Source of the DNA: Clostridiales bacterium
GTDB taxonomy: Bacteria; Bacillota; Clostridia; Saccharofermentanales; Saccharofermentanaceae
NCBI GenBank assembly: GCA_017545245.1
Contig: JAFWPB010000025.1
Location: 1 to 44,760 of the forward strand
Length of the DNA stretch: 44,760 nucleotides
Direction: 5' to 3'
Shown: one piece after another, positions 16,730 through 25,687 of the stretch
Position numbering within the stretch: the stretch's first letter is position 1
Layout: every line of letters begins with the position of its first letter
Position numbers and translations under genes: made by a program
Notes under the pieces: generated by a model
What the model saw: only the letters and a program-made list of their open reading frames with translations
The model's database searches: none
Told to the model about the DNA's origin: nothing

Positions 16730-17137
16730 TTAACGCTTACTGAACTGCGAAGCCTTACGAGCTTTCTTGAGACCTGGCTTCTTTCTTTCCTTCATACGTG
16801 CGTCACGTGTGAGGAAACCAGCCTTCTTCAGGATTGCCTTGTAAGCTTCTTCATCTGCCTGAACCAGAGCACGGGAGATACCGTGACGGATAGCACCGGC
16901 CTGACCTGCGATACCTCCGCCGATTGCCTTACAGATGATGTCGAACTTGCCTTCTGTAGCAGTAGCTACGAGCGGCTGACGAACGATGAGCTTCAATGTA
17001 TCGAGACCGAAGTAATCGTCCATATCTTTGTCATTGATCGTGATCTTACCTGTGCCAGGAAGAAGACGTACGCATGCTACAGCATTCTTACGACGACCTG
17101 TGCCATAGAAGTAAACTTTAGTAGCTTTCTTAGCCAT
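16730..17137 (-). CDS. rpsI: 30S ribosomal protein S9
   Basis: The 135-residue protein has the S9 signatures: [15 protein letters not shown] near the start, [19 protein letters not shown] in the middle, and the basic tail [22 protein letters not shown] that reaches toward the decoding centre and the P-site tRNA. Length and ending are normal. It follows rplM by 20 bp in the universal rplM-rpsI pair. A strong terminator comes after it. Confidence 0.98.
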   Translation of the reverse strand: MAKKATKVYFYGTGRRKNAVACVRLLPGTGKITINDKDMDDYFGLDTLKLIVRQPLVATATEGKFDIICKAIGGGIAGQAGAIRHGISRALVQADEEAYKAILKKAGFLTRDARMKERKKPGLKKARKASQFSKR

Positions 17138-17157
17138 GTAACTTATTCCTCCCTATA

Positions 17158-17592
17158 TTATGCTTCGAAGTTCAGAACTTCCGGCTTCTGTGCAGCGTGC
17201 TCATGTTCAGCACCAGCATAAACCTTCAGCTTCTTAAACATCTGACGTCCGAGAGCATTCTTCGGGAGCATACCCTTTACTGCCAACTCGAAAGCCTTCT
17301 CCGGCTTCGTATCCATAAGCTTTCTGTAGGTTGTCTCCTTGAGGCCGCCTGCATAGCCTGTGTGATAGCGGTACATCTTATCGTCCAGCTTCTTACCTGT
17401 AAGAACGAGCTTGGAAGCGTTGATGACGATTACATAATCTCCTGTATCGATGAAAGGTGTGTATGTCGGCTTATTTTTGCCGCGCAGAACTGTTGCAACT
17501 TCTGTAGCCAGACGACCAAGTGTCTTGCCGGAAGCATCAACTACGTACCATTTTCTCTCGATATTTGATGGTGTAGCAACAAATGTCTTCAT
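17158..17592 (-). CDS. rplM: 50S ribosomal protein L13
   Basis: The start is the ATG at 17592 ([20 protein letters not shown]). AGGAGG stands 12 bp upstream, and an in-frame upstream extension would run through the leader. The 144-residue product shows the L13 pattern: [46 protein letters not shown] and [22 protein letters not shown]13 is an early 50S assembly protein binding 23S rRNA. The short leader (about 56 nt) contains a small CCCGA/TCGGG hairpin that could be an autoregulatory L13 leader, but this is uncertain. Confidence 0.97.
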   Translation of the reverse strand: MKTFVATPSNIERKWYVVDASGKTLGRLATEVATVLRGKNKPTYTPFIDTGDYVIVINASKLVLTGKKLDDKMYRYHTGYAGGLKETTYRKLMDTKPEKAFELAVKGMLPKNALGRQMFKKLKVYAGAEHEHAAQKPEVLNFEA

Positions 17593-17655
17593 AATGGACT
17601 TCTTCCTCCTAAAATAGTTCACGCATAAAACCCCGACTTTTTCGGGCGCTTCACT

Positions 17656-17684
17656 ATAATATATGCGCAAGGAGGCATTGTCAA
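17656..17684 (-). promoter_or_regulatory. Promoter of rplM-rpsI
   Basis: TTGACA (17679-17684) and TATTAT (17656-17661) on the minus strand, 17 bp apart, are close to the sigma-A consensus, as expected for ribosomal protein genes. Confidence 0.85.
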
Positions 17685-17797
17685 CACTTTTTCTCGAAAA
17701 ATCTCACTGATTTTCAAAAATTCGTCGATTTTCGCCGTTTTTCGCTTTCATTCGCAGTTCATTCTATATTTTTCTGCTTCAAAAGCACTTGGCCCGG

Positions 17798-18442
17798 TTA
17801 TGCTGTCAGTGGATTCATTATTCCGAATTCCTTGCTGATATCCGAGATCAAGTCATTCTTCGCTTCACCAAGGTGGAACACGATGTGCAGCATTTTGTCA
17901 TTGTACTGGAAGACGGCACCGCCCTTTCCATCTGTACGTCTCACCGTGTACCGGTACCCGTTCTTTTTTCCTGAACGGGTTATATCGTATCGGATCTGCG
18001 AATCTTCATCCGAATCGAAATTCTCTTTGAAGAAATCCTCCGCCTCTTTTTCAGATGAGAAAGAATAAAGTGAGATTCCAACAAAATCCATACTCGTCTC
18101 CGTGCATGTTTTCCCATATTCCAACTCAAGTGTCCGGCTGATCTTATAAGGACTCTCACTCAAGGTGATATTATTCTCGAAAATGGACTGCGCTTCCTGT
18201 CCCTCACAGTAGATATAGTTGCAATAGCCCTTGTCGAGTACATCCTCCGGAACATCTTTTTCCTGGTCTTCTTCATACTCACTGAAAGACCCGAATTGAA
18301 CCGCTCCGTGTTTCTGGAATATCTTCTCCATCGTGTCAAAAGAAAAGTCCTTGGCTTTCTTCGCGCAGCCCGTAGATGCAAGCATCAGGCAAGCGATAAG
18401 AAAGATCACCATTGCCCCGTTTTTAATCTTCCTTAGTCTCAT
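17798..18442 (-). CDS. Putative lipoprotein of unknown function
   Basis: The 214-residue product starts with a basic N-terminus, a hydrophobic core and a lipobox LASTGC, so it should be lipid-anchored on the outer membrane face at about Cys26. The mature part is acidic and soluble, with mixed alpha/beta pattern and no motif I recognise. A perfect 11-bp hairpin touches its ribosome site. It follows the HAD-GNAT gene on the same strand. An exact AAAAGCACTT lies 8 bp beyond its stop. Confidence 0.75.
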   Translation of the reverse strand: MRLRKIKNGAMVIFLIACLMLASTGCAKKAKDFSFDTMEKIFQKHGAVQFGSFSEYEEDQEKDVPEDVLDKGYCNYIYCEGQEAQSIFENNITLSESPYKISRTLELEYGKTCTETSMDFVGISLYSFSSEKEAEDFFKENFDSDEDSQIRYDITRSGKKNGYRYTVRRTDGKGGAVFQYNDKMLHIVFHLGEAKNDLISDISKEFGIMNPLTA

Positions 18443-18455
18443 AATGATTACTTCC

Positions 18456-18489
18456 TTTCATCTGTTTCTTATATGGTTAACAGATGAAA
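18456..18489. promoter_or_regulatory. Perfect 11-bp inverted repeat overlapping the lipoprotein ribosome site
   Basis: TTTCATCTGTT (18456-18466) and AACAGATGAAA (18479-18489) flank 12 nt. In the mRNA the second arm ends in GATGAAA, which runs into the AAAGGAAG ribosome site of the lipoprotein gene, so a stem could partly hide it. No T-run follows, so it is not a standard terminator. Confidence 0.7.
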
Positions 18490-18509
18490 AGAAGAAACGT
18501 TACATAGAA

Positions 18510-19652
18510 TCAGAATTCTTTTTCCATCAGGAAATCATCGCAGATGAAACCTTCGCCGATATCGGTCTTTTTCTCTTCAATGATGCGGTAGCCTTTTCTT
18601 AAGTACACGCGGATGGAGTTATAGTTGTGGCGGTTCACGAAGAGCCGCACTTTGGAAAAGCCTTTCTCTTTTGCCACTTCTTCGGCTTTGTCGAAAAGGA
18701 TGTTGCTCCGGCGCTGGCCGCGGAACGGTTTCATGAGATACAGTTTCGAAAGAAGAAGTGCATCGTCCTCCGGCACCACGCCCATATATCCGATCGGCGT
18801 GTCGCCCAGGATCAGAAGATAGTATTCGTAGCCATTCTTCTCGATCGCTTCGTCGATCGCCGGCATGCTCTGGAACTTCTTTACCATATAGTTGACCTGC
18901 TCCTGGGAGATGATGCTCGGAAACCACTCGTTCCAGATGATCTCGGCCAGGGACGCCACCGCCATCTTACGCGTCGGCGAATTGACCGGCAGAAGTTTCA
19001 CGGTCGAGAGCTTTTCGATAATGGCAGGGATCTCCGAAAGCGACTTCACGACGACATCTGCTGCGTTGACGTTCTGTCCGCCGCTGGTCGGATTGTCGTA
19101 GCCGATCGTATACATGCCTGCCATGCGGCCTGCCTGTACACCCGCCGTCGAATCTTCGATGACCATGCAGCGTTCCGGATCGATATCCAGGCGTGTCGCT
19201 GCAAGAAGGTAAATGTCCGGCATGGGTTTTCCGTGCTCAACTTCAAATCCGTTGGCAAACACTTCGACATACTGCCACAGGTTCAGGTGGTCAAACACCG
19301 CCTCGACAAAATCCTGACGGGACGAGGACGCCACAGCGACCTTGATGCCGTGCTCATGGCAATAGTTCAGTAGTTCCGTCAATCCCTCGGACCGTTCCAG
19401 TCCGGAATTGGGAAGTCCTGCTACATTCTTTTTCCACTGCAGTTCAGTGAGATCTTCTACGGATGCCTTGATGCCATACTTGGTCTTGAGGTCTCTCCAC
19501 ATATCTTCCGATGTGCGTCCCACATAAGGACGGATCGCTTCATATGCATTTTTGACGCCATAGCTTTCCAGAATGGAAGTGGTGGTCTGATCGTGGAAGG
19601 GCTCGCTGTCCAGAAGCACTCCGTCCATATCGAAAATCACTGCAGAAATCAT
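18510..19652 (-). CDS. HAD hydrolase fused to a GNAT acetyltransferase
   Basis: Residues 1 to about 215 form a beta-phosphoglucomutase-like HAD phosphatase: DMDGVLLDS (8-16, nucleophile D8 and acid D10), ASSSRQDFVE (motif II), GKPMPDIYLLAA (motif III Lys) and VIEDSTAGVQAGRMAG (motif IV). From about 230 to 380 there is a GNAT domain with the acetyl-CoA loop around PFRGQRRSNILFDKAEE and the C-terminal NSIRVYLRKGYRI. One 380-residue chain therefore joins a sugar-phosphate or nucleotide phosphatase with an acetyltransferase. Substrates are unknown. It lies 61 bp downstream of purF. Confidence 0.88.
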   Translation of the reverse strand: MISAVIFDMDGVLLDSEPFHDQTTTSILESYGVKNAYEAIRPYVGRTSEDMWRDLKTKYGIKASVEDLTELQWKKNVAGLPNSGLERSEGLTELLNYCHEHGIKVAVASSSRQDFVEAVFDHLNLWQYVEVFANGFEVEHGKPMPDIYLLAATRLDIDPERCMVIEDSTAGVQAGRMAGMYTIGYDNPTSGGQNVNAADVVVKSLSEIPAIIEKLSTVKLLPVNSPTRKMAVASLAEIIWNEWFPSIISQEQVNYMVKKFQSMPAIDEAIEKNGYEYYLLILGDTPIGYMGVVPEDDALLLSKLYLMKPFRGQRRSNILFDKAEEVAKEKGFSKVRLFVNRHNYNSIRVYLRKGYRIIEEKKTDIGEGFICDDFLMEKEF

Positions 19653-19713
19653 TGTTGTCTCCTCATTGTGCGGTCGTCCGCGGTGTGACCGGATACACTT
19701 TCCGGCGCGCTTT

Positions 19714-21108
19714 TTATTCTTCCATCATGTCGATGCCGGTATCATAGTTCGGATAGTTTCCGGTGAAGCAGGCATCGCAGAAGGAATGGTCCTTATCACC
19801 GATCAGGTCGCCGAGTGAATCCACTTCAAGGTAACCGAGCGAATCGGCACCCAGGATCTCGCAGATCTCCGGGATCGTGTGCTGGCAGGCGATCAGAAGA
19901 TCCTTGCTCGGAACATCCGTGCCATAGAAGCAAGGAGAAACGAACGGCGGCGAACTGATTCTGACGTGCACTTCAGTCGCGCCTGCTTCGCGGAGCATAC
20001 TTACAATATTCGCCATGGTCGTACCACGTACGATCGAGTCATCGATCAGGACGACTCTCTTTCCACGCACGGCCTCCGAGACCGGGTTGAGCTTGATGCG
20101 TACTGCTTCCTGACGCTGATCCTGCGCCGGCTTGATAAATGTTCTTCCGATGTAGTTATTTTTCATGAAGCCACGTACGACCGGAAGTCCTGCTTCTTCG
20201 CCAAAACCACTTGCGGCGTCGAGTCCGGATTCGGGTACGCCGATGACGACGTCTGCCTCGACAGGATGCTGGCGGGAAAGAAGCCGACCGGCCTGAAGTC
20301 TTGCTTCATAGACACTCTTGCCATCGATCCGGCTGTCTGGACGGGCAAAGTAGATATATTCGAAAATGCACATCTTGCAGATTCCTCTGCAGTGTGTCTT
20401 GATGGACTGGATGCCTTTTTCATCGCAGACGATGATCTCCCCCGGTTCCACGTCACGCTCATACTTCGCACCGACCGCGTCGAGCGCGCAGGTCTCGGAT
20501 GCGAACACATAAGAATTACCAATCTTACCCATGCAAAGCGGCTTAAATCCGTACGGGTCACGTGCTGCAATCAGTTTCTTCGGGCTCATGACCAGAAGTG
20601 CATATCCGCCCTGGATACGTTCCATGGCTTTCTCCACGGCCGCCTCAACGGAGTGGGTCTTCGTACGTTCTTTAGCAACGAGATAAGCAACGATCTCCGA
20701 GTCTACCGTTGTCTGGAAGAAAGCACCTTCTTCTTCGAGTTCGCGGCGAAGCGTAATGGCGTTGGTCAGGTTACCGTTATGCGCCAGGGACAACGTTCCT
20801 TTTACATACTGGGTAACGAGCGGCTGGGTATTTTTCAGGATACTGGCACCGGTCGTGGAATAGCGGACATGGCCGATCGCGATCGTGCCTTCCAGTGTAT
20901 TCAAAACATCGTGGGTGAACACCTCGGAAACGAGGCCCATATTCTTATGGCAACGGATCCATCCGTCGTTATTGATTGCGATGCCGCAGCTCTCCTGTCC
21001 TCTGTGCTGCAGTGCAAAAAGACCGTAGTACACCAGCGGGGCGATCTTTAATCCGTCCCGGTCAAAAATACCGAAAACACCGCATTCCTCATGGCGGGAA
21101 CCTATCAC
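19714..21108 (-). CDS. purF: Amidophosphoribosyltransferase
   Basis: The 464-residue enzyme makes 5-phosphoribosylamine from PRPP and glutamine, the first step of purine synthesis. The Ntn nucleophile is Cys9 after a short propeptide (MIGSRHEEC). The PRPP motif VVLIDDSIVRGTTM lies near 345-360. Cys residues near CRGICKMCIFEY, SPCFYG and HSFCDACF fit the 4Fe-4S cluster of the Bacillus-type enzyme. The start is GTG (21106-21108) with an AGGTGAT ribosome site. No other pur genes are adjacent. Confidence 0.96.
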   Translation of the reverse strand: MIGSRHEECGVFGIFDRDGLKIAPLVYYGLFALQHRGQESCGIAINNDGWIRCHKNMGLVSEVFTHDVLNTLEGTIAIGHVRYSTTGASILKNTQPLVTQYVKGTLSLAHNGNLTNAITLRRELEEEGAFFQTTVDSEIVAYLVAKERTKTHSVEAAVEKAMERIQGGYALLVMSPKKLIAARDPYGFKPLCMGKIGNSYVFASETCALDAVGAKYERDVEPGEIIVCDEKGIQSIKTHCRGICKMCIFEYIYFARPDSRIDGKSVYEARLQAGRLLSRQHPVEADVVIGVPESGLDAASGFGEEAGLPVVRGFMKNNYIGRTFIKPAQDQRQEAVRIKLNPVSEAVRGKRVVLIDDSIVRGTTMANIVSMLREAGATEVHVRISSPPFVSPCFYGTDVPSKDLLIACQHTIPEICEILGADSLGYLEVDSLGDLIGDKDHSFCDACFTGNYPNYDTGIDMMEE

Positions 21109-21123
21109 GCGACATCACCTGCT

Positions 21124-21139
21124 TTCACATTTACGTGAA
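21124..21139. promoter_or_regulatory. Palindrome in the purF leader
   Basis: TTCACATTTACGTGAA has 5-bp arms TTCAC/GTGAA with a 6-bp centre and lies just downstream of the purF -10 box. It is a possible repressor site. It does not match the PurBox I know. Confidence 0.35.
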
Positions 21140-21140
21140 C

Positions 21141-21170
21141 ATTTTATTTTATGCGCGGATTTTCTGTCAA
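21141..21170 (-). promoter_or_regulatory. Promoter of purF
   Basis: On the minus strand, TTGACA (21165-21170) and TAAAAT (21141-21146) are 18 bp apart, about 33 bp upstream of the GTG start. Confidence 0.65.
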
Positions 21171-21214
21171 TGCGATATACTGATAAGAAATGAACGCAAA
21201 GGAACTTCTTTTTA

Positions 21215-22111
21215 GTGGAAAAGCACTTAATCCCGGAACTGGATCACTGTATTCTCTGTCCCCGTCGCTGCGGTGTAGACCGTAATGCGGGAAAAACAGG
21301 TGTCTGCGGCATGACTTCCGAGATCCGGATCGCCAGGGTCGGCCTGCACATGTGGGAAGAACCTTGCCTTTCGGGAACGCGTGGTTCCGGTACGATTTTC
21401 TTTACCGGCTGTAACCTCGGATGCATCTTCTGCCAGAACCATGAAATCAGCACCCGTTCTCTTCCCGGGAAAGTCTATTCCATTGAGGAGCTTTCTTCCG
21501 CGATGCTCTCCCTTCAGGAGCAGGGTGCGCTGAACATTAACCTTGTCACGGGGACGCACTATGTTCCGCAGATCGTGGAAGCTGTTCATCTTTCCCGCCA
21601 AAAAGGACTCACTCTTCCGATCCTTTATAACTGTGGCGGTTATGAGTCTGTCGAGACACTCAAGCTGCTCGAGGGGGTCGTCGATATTTATCTTCCCGAT
21701 ATGAAGTTCTTTTCGAGCGAAATCAGCAGCCGCTATGCGCATGCAAAGGATTACTTTGAAAGGGCCAAAGAAGCCATTGCCGAGATGGTCCGTCAGTGTC
21801 CGAAGCAGGTCTTTGACCAAGATGGGATCATGCAAAAAGGCGTGATCGTCCGCCACCTTATGCTTCCCGGGCTTCTTTTTGACACGAAACACATCCTCGA
21901 CTACCTTTGTGAAACGTATGGAAATACGATCACGATCAGCCTGATGAACCAGTACACGCCTATGCCTAGTGTACCTTCTGAACTCGACCGCCCGCTTCTT
22001 CCCGAACACTATGATTCCATGGTCAATTATCTTACGATCCTCGGACAGGAAAATGCGTACACCCAAGAAGGCGGCACCGTCAGCGAAAGTTTTATACCCG
22101 ATTTCGAGTGA
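21215..22111 (+). CDS. Radical SAM protein related to pyruvate formate-lyase activating enzymes
   Basis: The 298-residue protein has the radical SAM motif CNLGCIFC (Cys 66, 70, 73) that binds a 4Fe-4S cluster and SAM. An N-terminal Cys-rich segment (CILCPRRCGVDRNAGKTGVCG) may bind a second cluster. It is closest to the uncharacterised PflA-like/PflX group (COG1313). Such proteins often activate a glycyl radical enzyme, but none lies nearby. The GTG start at 21215 follows AAAGGAAC at about 10 bp. An exact AAAAGCACTT begins at the second codon (21219). It diverges from purF. Confidence 0.85.
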   Translation: MEKHLIPELDHCILCPRRCGVDRNAGKTGVCGMTSEIRIARVGLHMWEEPCLSGTRGSGTIFFTGCNLGCIFCQNHEISTRSLPGKVYSIEELSSAMLSLQEQGALNINLVTGTHYVPQIVEAVHLSRQKGLTLPILYNCGGYESVETLKLLEGVVDIYLPDMKFFSSEISSRYAHAKDYFERAKEAIAEMVRQCPKQVFDQDGIMQKGVIVRHLMLPGLLFDTKHILDYLCETYGNTITISLMNQYTPMPSVPSELDRPLLPEHYDSMVNYLTILGQENAYTQEGGTVSESFIPDFE

Positions 22112-22159
22112 TTTTTGCTATACTTGTAGTAGTTTCGACAATAAGGAAAGCTTATTACT

Positions 22160-23167
22160 ATGAACGATGAAATAACCAGTCTCGGTACTCCACACGACGA
22201 ATACGATGATTCAACGCCGATCATCTATCAGCAGCCGGTCCGCCAGTTCTCTAGAAAAGTACTCGTCGATTCGGAGGATGTCGATTATGTTCCAGACACT
22301 AGTATCCGTATTCTGTATAACAACAGACTACGTAACTATGCCCCGCATAAGCACGATGCTTTGGAGATCTGTATCCCGATTGAGAATGAATATAAGTATA
22401 TCATCGGCACGAAGTCATATACGATCACGCCTGGTGACATTTTCTTCATTCCGCCCAATACGCTTCACGAGATCGAGTGTGAAAATGAGGGTTGTCGTTT
22501 TATTTATTTATTTAATGTCAGCTTTCTTTCGCATCTCTTCGAGTACCGTTTTTTATCTGAGTTCCTGAAAGAGCCGCATGTCATCAACGAAGCTTCAAAT
22601 CCCGGCATCTATGCGAAAATCTATTCTGCTTTCATGGCCATCAACGACCAGTACTTCATGTACGAGAACATGGTCCTGGAGATGTCGATCTATTCCAAAC
22701 TTCTGGAGATATTCAGTCTGATTGCGACGATCAGTCCACAGTTCAATCCGATACGTATCGAAGATGCGAAGCGCAAAGACCGCTATGCCAAGTTTCGTGC
22801 ATTGATCAACCACATCAACTCCCACTTCATGGATGAAATCTCACTTGAGTGGGCAGCGGACTACGTAGGTTTTTCGAAGTTCCACTTCGCCCGTCTTTTC
22901 AAAGACTATACCGACGTTACCTTCTACGATTACCTGTTGCATCGACGTATGCAGGCCGCAAAACTGATGCTTTCCGATACCGACAAGACGGTCACGGAAA
23001 TTGCTTTCCAGTCTGGCTTCAACAATCTGACCAGCTTTACGCGGAGCTTCAAAAACGTGACCGGACTCACTCCTTCCCAGTATCGAATGAAGAAAGCCGG
23101 TCTGAAGATCGCCCACGATGAAATCCTGGCCGAGACGGAAGACGGCGAAGAAGACCAAGAATCCTGA
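22160..23167 (+). CDS. AraC family transcriptional regulator
   Basis: The 335-residue protein has an N-terminal cupin-like sensor domain (about 50-150: HKHDALEICIPIENEY, then ITPGDIFFIPPNTLHEIE). The C-terminal AraC domain (about 225-320) has two helix-turn-helix units: LEWAADYVGFSKFHFARLFK and VTEIAFQSGFNNLTSFTRSF. It probably senses a sugar and controls the convergent ABC transporter genes or YesL. The acidic tail is short. The ATG at 22160 is preceded by AAGGAAAG. Confidence 0.92.
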   Translation: MNDEITSLGTPHDEYDDSTPIIYQQPVRQFSRKVLVDSEDVDYVPDTSIRILYNNRLRNYAPHKHDALEICIPIENEYKYIIGTKSYTITPGDIFFIPPNTLHEIECENEGCRFIYLFNVSFLSHLFEYRFLSEFLKEPHVINEASNPGIYAKIYSAFMAINDQYFMYENMVLEMSIYSKLLEIFSLIATISPQFNPIRIEDAKRKDRYAKFRALINHINSHFMDEISLEWAADYVGFSKFHFARLFKDYTDVTFYDYLLHRRMQAAKLMLSDTDKTVTEIAFQSGFNNLTSFTRSFKNVTGLTPSQYRMKKAGLKIAHDEILAETEDGEEDQES

Positions 23168-23350
23168 TCCAGCACTCCAGTTCTTTTGCATAAGAATCCG
23201 AATTAAAGAACATAAAAAAGTGGTTGTCTTAAAAGTTCTGTTTCGTTGAAGCCCGGATTTCGGCCATATATAAGAGAATTGGGTAAATACCTGAAGTCCT
23301 TTAGGGGGCAGCAACGCGCTAGTGCTTTTCGAGCAGTATGAAAGGCAGAT
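23168..23350. other. Intergenic segment between the AraC gene and the AAGTCG array
   Basis: No gene is visible. It contains TAGTGCTTTT (23320-23329), a one-mismatch copy of the 10-mer, about 20 bp before the array. Confidence 0.5.
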
Positions 23351-23628
23351 AAGTCGTAAATGTCGAAATTACGAAATACGACTTACAAATCGCGCCATTT
23401 AGCAATTCTTTTTTTGAGAAAGTAAGTCGGAAATCGGGAATTTTCATTTTCCGACTTAAAATCACTGAAAAACAGGCCAAAAAAGCAGTCGGAAAGTGCC
23501 TTTTTCTAATTCCCGACTTACGAGGCGTCAAAATAGTAAGTCGTTTTTCGAAAATATTGGATTTCCGACTTAAAAGCAAAATGGTCTCGGAATTGAGTCG
23601 CAAACGGTCAAATTCGGATTTCCGACTT
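23351..23628. repeat. AAGTCG-N22-CGACTT array, five units
   Basis: Five inverted pairs each span exactly 34 bp: 23351-23384, 23424-23457, 23486-23519, 23538-23571 and 23595-23628. Left arms are AAGTCG (CAGTCG in unit 3, GAGTCG in unit 5) and right arms are always CGACTT. Spacers are always 22 bp but their sequences differ. Gaps between units are 39, 28, 18 and 23 bp. In unit 2 the arms extend to TAAGTCGGAAA/TTTCCGACTTA. The array lies between convergent genes. Confidence 0.95.
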
Positions 23629-23659
23629 CTGCGCTTCTCAAAGGTTGCCAAAAAAACGA

Positions 23660-23700
23660 GGCGTCTCAATGTGATTCACATTGAGACGCCCCTTTTATTG
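23660..23700. terminator. Bidirectional intrinsic terminator
   Basis: GGCGTCTCAATGTG (23660-23673) pairs with its exact complement ending at 23690. On the minus strand a run of seven T follows; on the plus strand CCTTTTATT follows. It closes the transporter operon and can also stop AraC transcription. Confidence 0.9.
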
Positions 23701-23750
23701 CATTTTTTACGCTCAATTCTGATCTTTCGATCAATTTCCTGTTCCGGGAA

Positions 23751-24656
23751 TTAACCCTTAACAGAACCGAGAGCGATACCGCTAACGATGTACTTGGACA
23801 GGAGCAGGTAGATGATGATCAACGGAAGTGCTGTTACAGTAAGTCCGAGGTATACGCAACCAAACTCTGTCTTATAAATATCACCGTTCAACAGGGAAAC
23901 CATGAGAGGCATTGTGTAGTTCTTCTGGTTGTTGAAAAGGATCAACGGGAGGAAGAAGCTGTTCCAGGAACCTACGAAAGAGAAGATAGCCTGGGTTGCC
24001 ATAGCTGGTTTCATGATCGGAAGTACGATCGTGTTAAATGTACGGAATTCGCTTGCTCCGTCGATACGGGCGGATTCTACGATTTCCATAGAGAGTGCAC
24101 CTTCCAGATATTGTTTCATGAAGAATACTGTCATAGGAGCAGCGATTGCCGGCAGGATAAGAACCAGTTTGTTATCTGTCAGATGGAGCTTGTAGCAGGT
24201 CTGATAGAAACCGATCATAGTAACTGTGCCAGGCAGCATCATGATACCCATAATCAAAGAGAAGAATGCGTTCTTCAGTTTCCAGTTATACGCGTAGATC
24301 GAATATGCTGTTAAGCAGGAGAAGTACACGGTAAGTACTGTAACACTGGCGGAAATAATGAAGGAGTTTTTAAGACCTGTCATAGCATCGAATGTCTTAA
24401 GGTCCTTCAGGATGTTAATGTTCTTCATCAAGCTCTTACCAGGAATCAGAGAAACAGCGTTACTCATGATCTGGATAGATGATCTTGTGGAGTTAACCAT
24501 CATACAGATAAATGGCCACAAGCTCAGAACAGCAAGGATGGTACATATAACATAAATAACTGTCTTGAAAATAATGGAATCTCTCTTTTTAGAAATACCG
24601 ATTTTCTCTTCTGGTTTTTTAGATTCAGAGAGCATAACTTCATCATTTGTTGCCAT
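23751..24656 (-). CDS. Carbohydrate ABC transporter permease, MalG type
   Basis: The 301-residue protein has six predicted membrane helices. The ABC-permease EAA loop reads ESARIDGASEFRTFNTIVLPIMKPA, which contacts the ATPase. It ends with GIALGSVKG, the conserved MalG-type ending. It forms the channel with the permease encoded 6 bp upstream. The DNA of this and the next two genes is more AT-rich and uses a narrower codon set than its surroundings, as expected for highly expressed genes. Confidence 0.93.
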   Translation of the reverse strand: MATNDEVMLSESKKPEEKIGISKKRDSIIFKTVIYVICTILAVLSLWPFICMMVNSTRSSIQIMSNAVSLIPGKSLMKNINILKDLKTFDAMTGLKNSFIISASVTVLTVYFSCLTAYSIYAYNWKLKNAFFSLIMGIMMLPGTVTMIGFYQTCYKLHLTDNKLVLILPAIAAPMTVFFMKQYLEGALSMEIVESARIDGASEFRTFNTIVLPIMKPAMATQAIFSFVGSWNSFFLPLILFNNQKNYTMPLMVSLLNGDIYKTEFGCVYLGLTVTALPLIIIYLLLSKYIVSGIALGSVKG

Positions 24657-24662
24657 AATTCT

Positions 24663-25661
24663 TTACGCTCCCTTCTGTGCAAGTTTAGCACGCTTAATTT
24701 CTTGTTTCTTCAGCTTCCTCATCTTAGCTGCATCCTTATCTCTCATGAAGTAGAACAACAACGCAGAGCAGGTAACGATGATAATAAAGAGAAGAATACT
24801 TGCTGCCGCAGCTCTATTATACTTATATGGCTTCTTCATAGCCGTATTGTAGATATAGATTGCGATTGTGGTAGAGGCTCTGTCCGGACCACCTGTTGCG
24901 AACAACTGCGGAATATCGAACATGGAGAGACCACCGATCAAGCTTGTTACCAATGTGAACAACATGATAGGACGAACGCTCGGGATAGTAATACTCCAGA
25001 ACTTTCTCCATCTTGTAGCACCATCGATTTCAGCAGCCTCGAAGATCTCAGGGTTGATACCGATAACAGCAGCGATCAAAGTGATCATTGTGGAACCGTA
25101 CCACTGCCAGCACTGAATAAACTCGATAATTGCCCGTGTTGCCGTCTTACTGAGAGCAAAGTTATAGGCCTTCTTAAGAATATGGAGATTTCTAAGGAGG
25201 TCATTGATCGGGCCTTGTGGATATCCGAACAACTGCTTGAACAAGATAGCGATCGTTGCAGCTGTGATAATGTTCGGAAGATAGAATACAACTTTAAAGA
25301 ATCCCTGTCCTCTTACTTTTACTCGGTTATCAGTAAACCATGCAGAAAGTAAAAGTGCCAAACCTAACTGTGGAATAAAGTTGATAATCCAAATTCTTGC
25401 TGTAGTAACCAGTGACTCTAAGAAGAAGCTCATGGAACCGGAACTTCTCTTCTTAAAGAGATACTTGAAGTTCTCAAGCGGATCTTTAAGGAACTTAAGC
25501 TTCGGCGGGATGGCGCCTTCTTGGTTTGTAAATCCGAGAATAAGCGTATAGCAGATCGGATAGAGTGTAAAAACTAGGAAAGTAAGAATAAAAGGAATAG
25601 CAAACAGGTAACCGTATTTTGAATAACTGACGAGCTTCTTTTTGCCCAAAATAAACACCAC
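24663..25661 (-). CDS. Carbohydrate ABC transporter permease, MalF/UgpA type
   Basis: The 332-residue protein has a cytoplasmic N-terminus, six membrane helices and the EAA loop EAAEIDGATRWRKFWSITIPSV. This is the first permease of the operon and pairs with the MalG-type subunit. It follows the binding-protein gene after a gap of about 100 bp that holds a strong hairpin. An ATPase gene is missing, so a shared MsmX-like ATPase encoded elsewhere is likely. Confidence 0.93.
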   Translation of the reverse strand: MVFILGKKKLVSYSKYGYLFAIPFILTFLVFTLYPICYTLILGFTNQEGAIPPKLKFLKDPLENFKYLFKKRSSGSMSFFLESLVTTARIWIINFIPQLGLALLLSAWFTDNRVKVRGQGFFKVVFYLPNIITAATIAILFKQLFGYPQGPINDLLRNLHILKKAYNFALSKTATRAIIEFIQCWQWYGSTMITLIAAVIGINPEIFEAAEIDGATRWRKFWSITIPSVRPIMLFTLVTSLIGGLSMFDIPQLFATGGPDRASTTIAIYIYNTAMKKPYKYNRAAAASILLFIIIVTCSALLFYFMRDKDAAKMRKLKKQEIKRAKLAQKGA

Positions 25662-25687
25662 CGTTCACTCATTTAGATAATAAGAAA

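Noticed and set aside
17593..17655. L13 leader RNA element
   Set aside because: The leader is short, with one small hairpin. Too little to claim the known motif.
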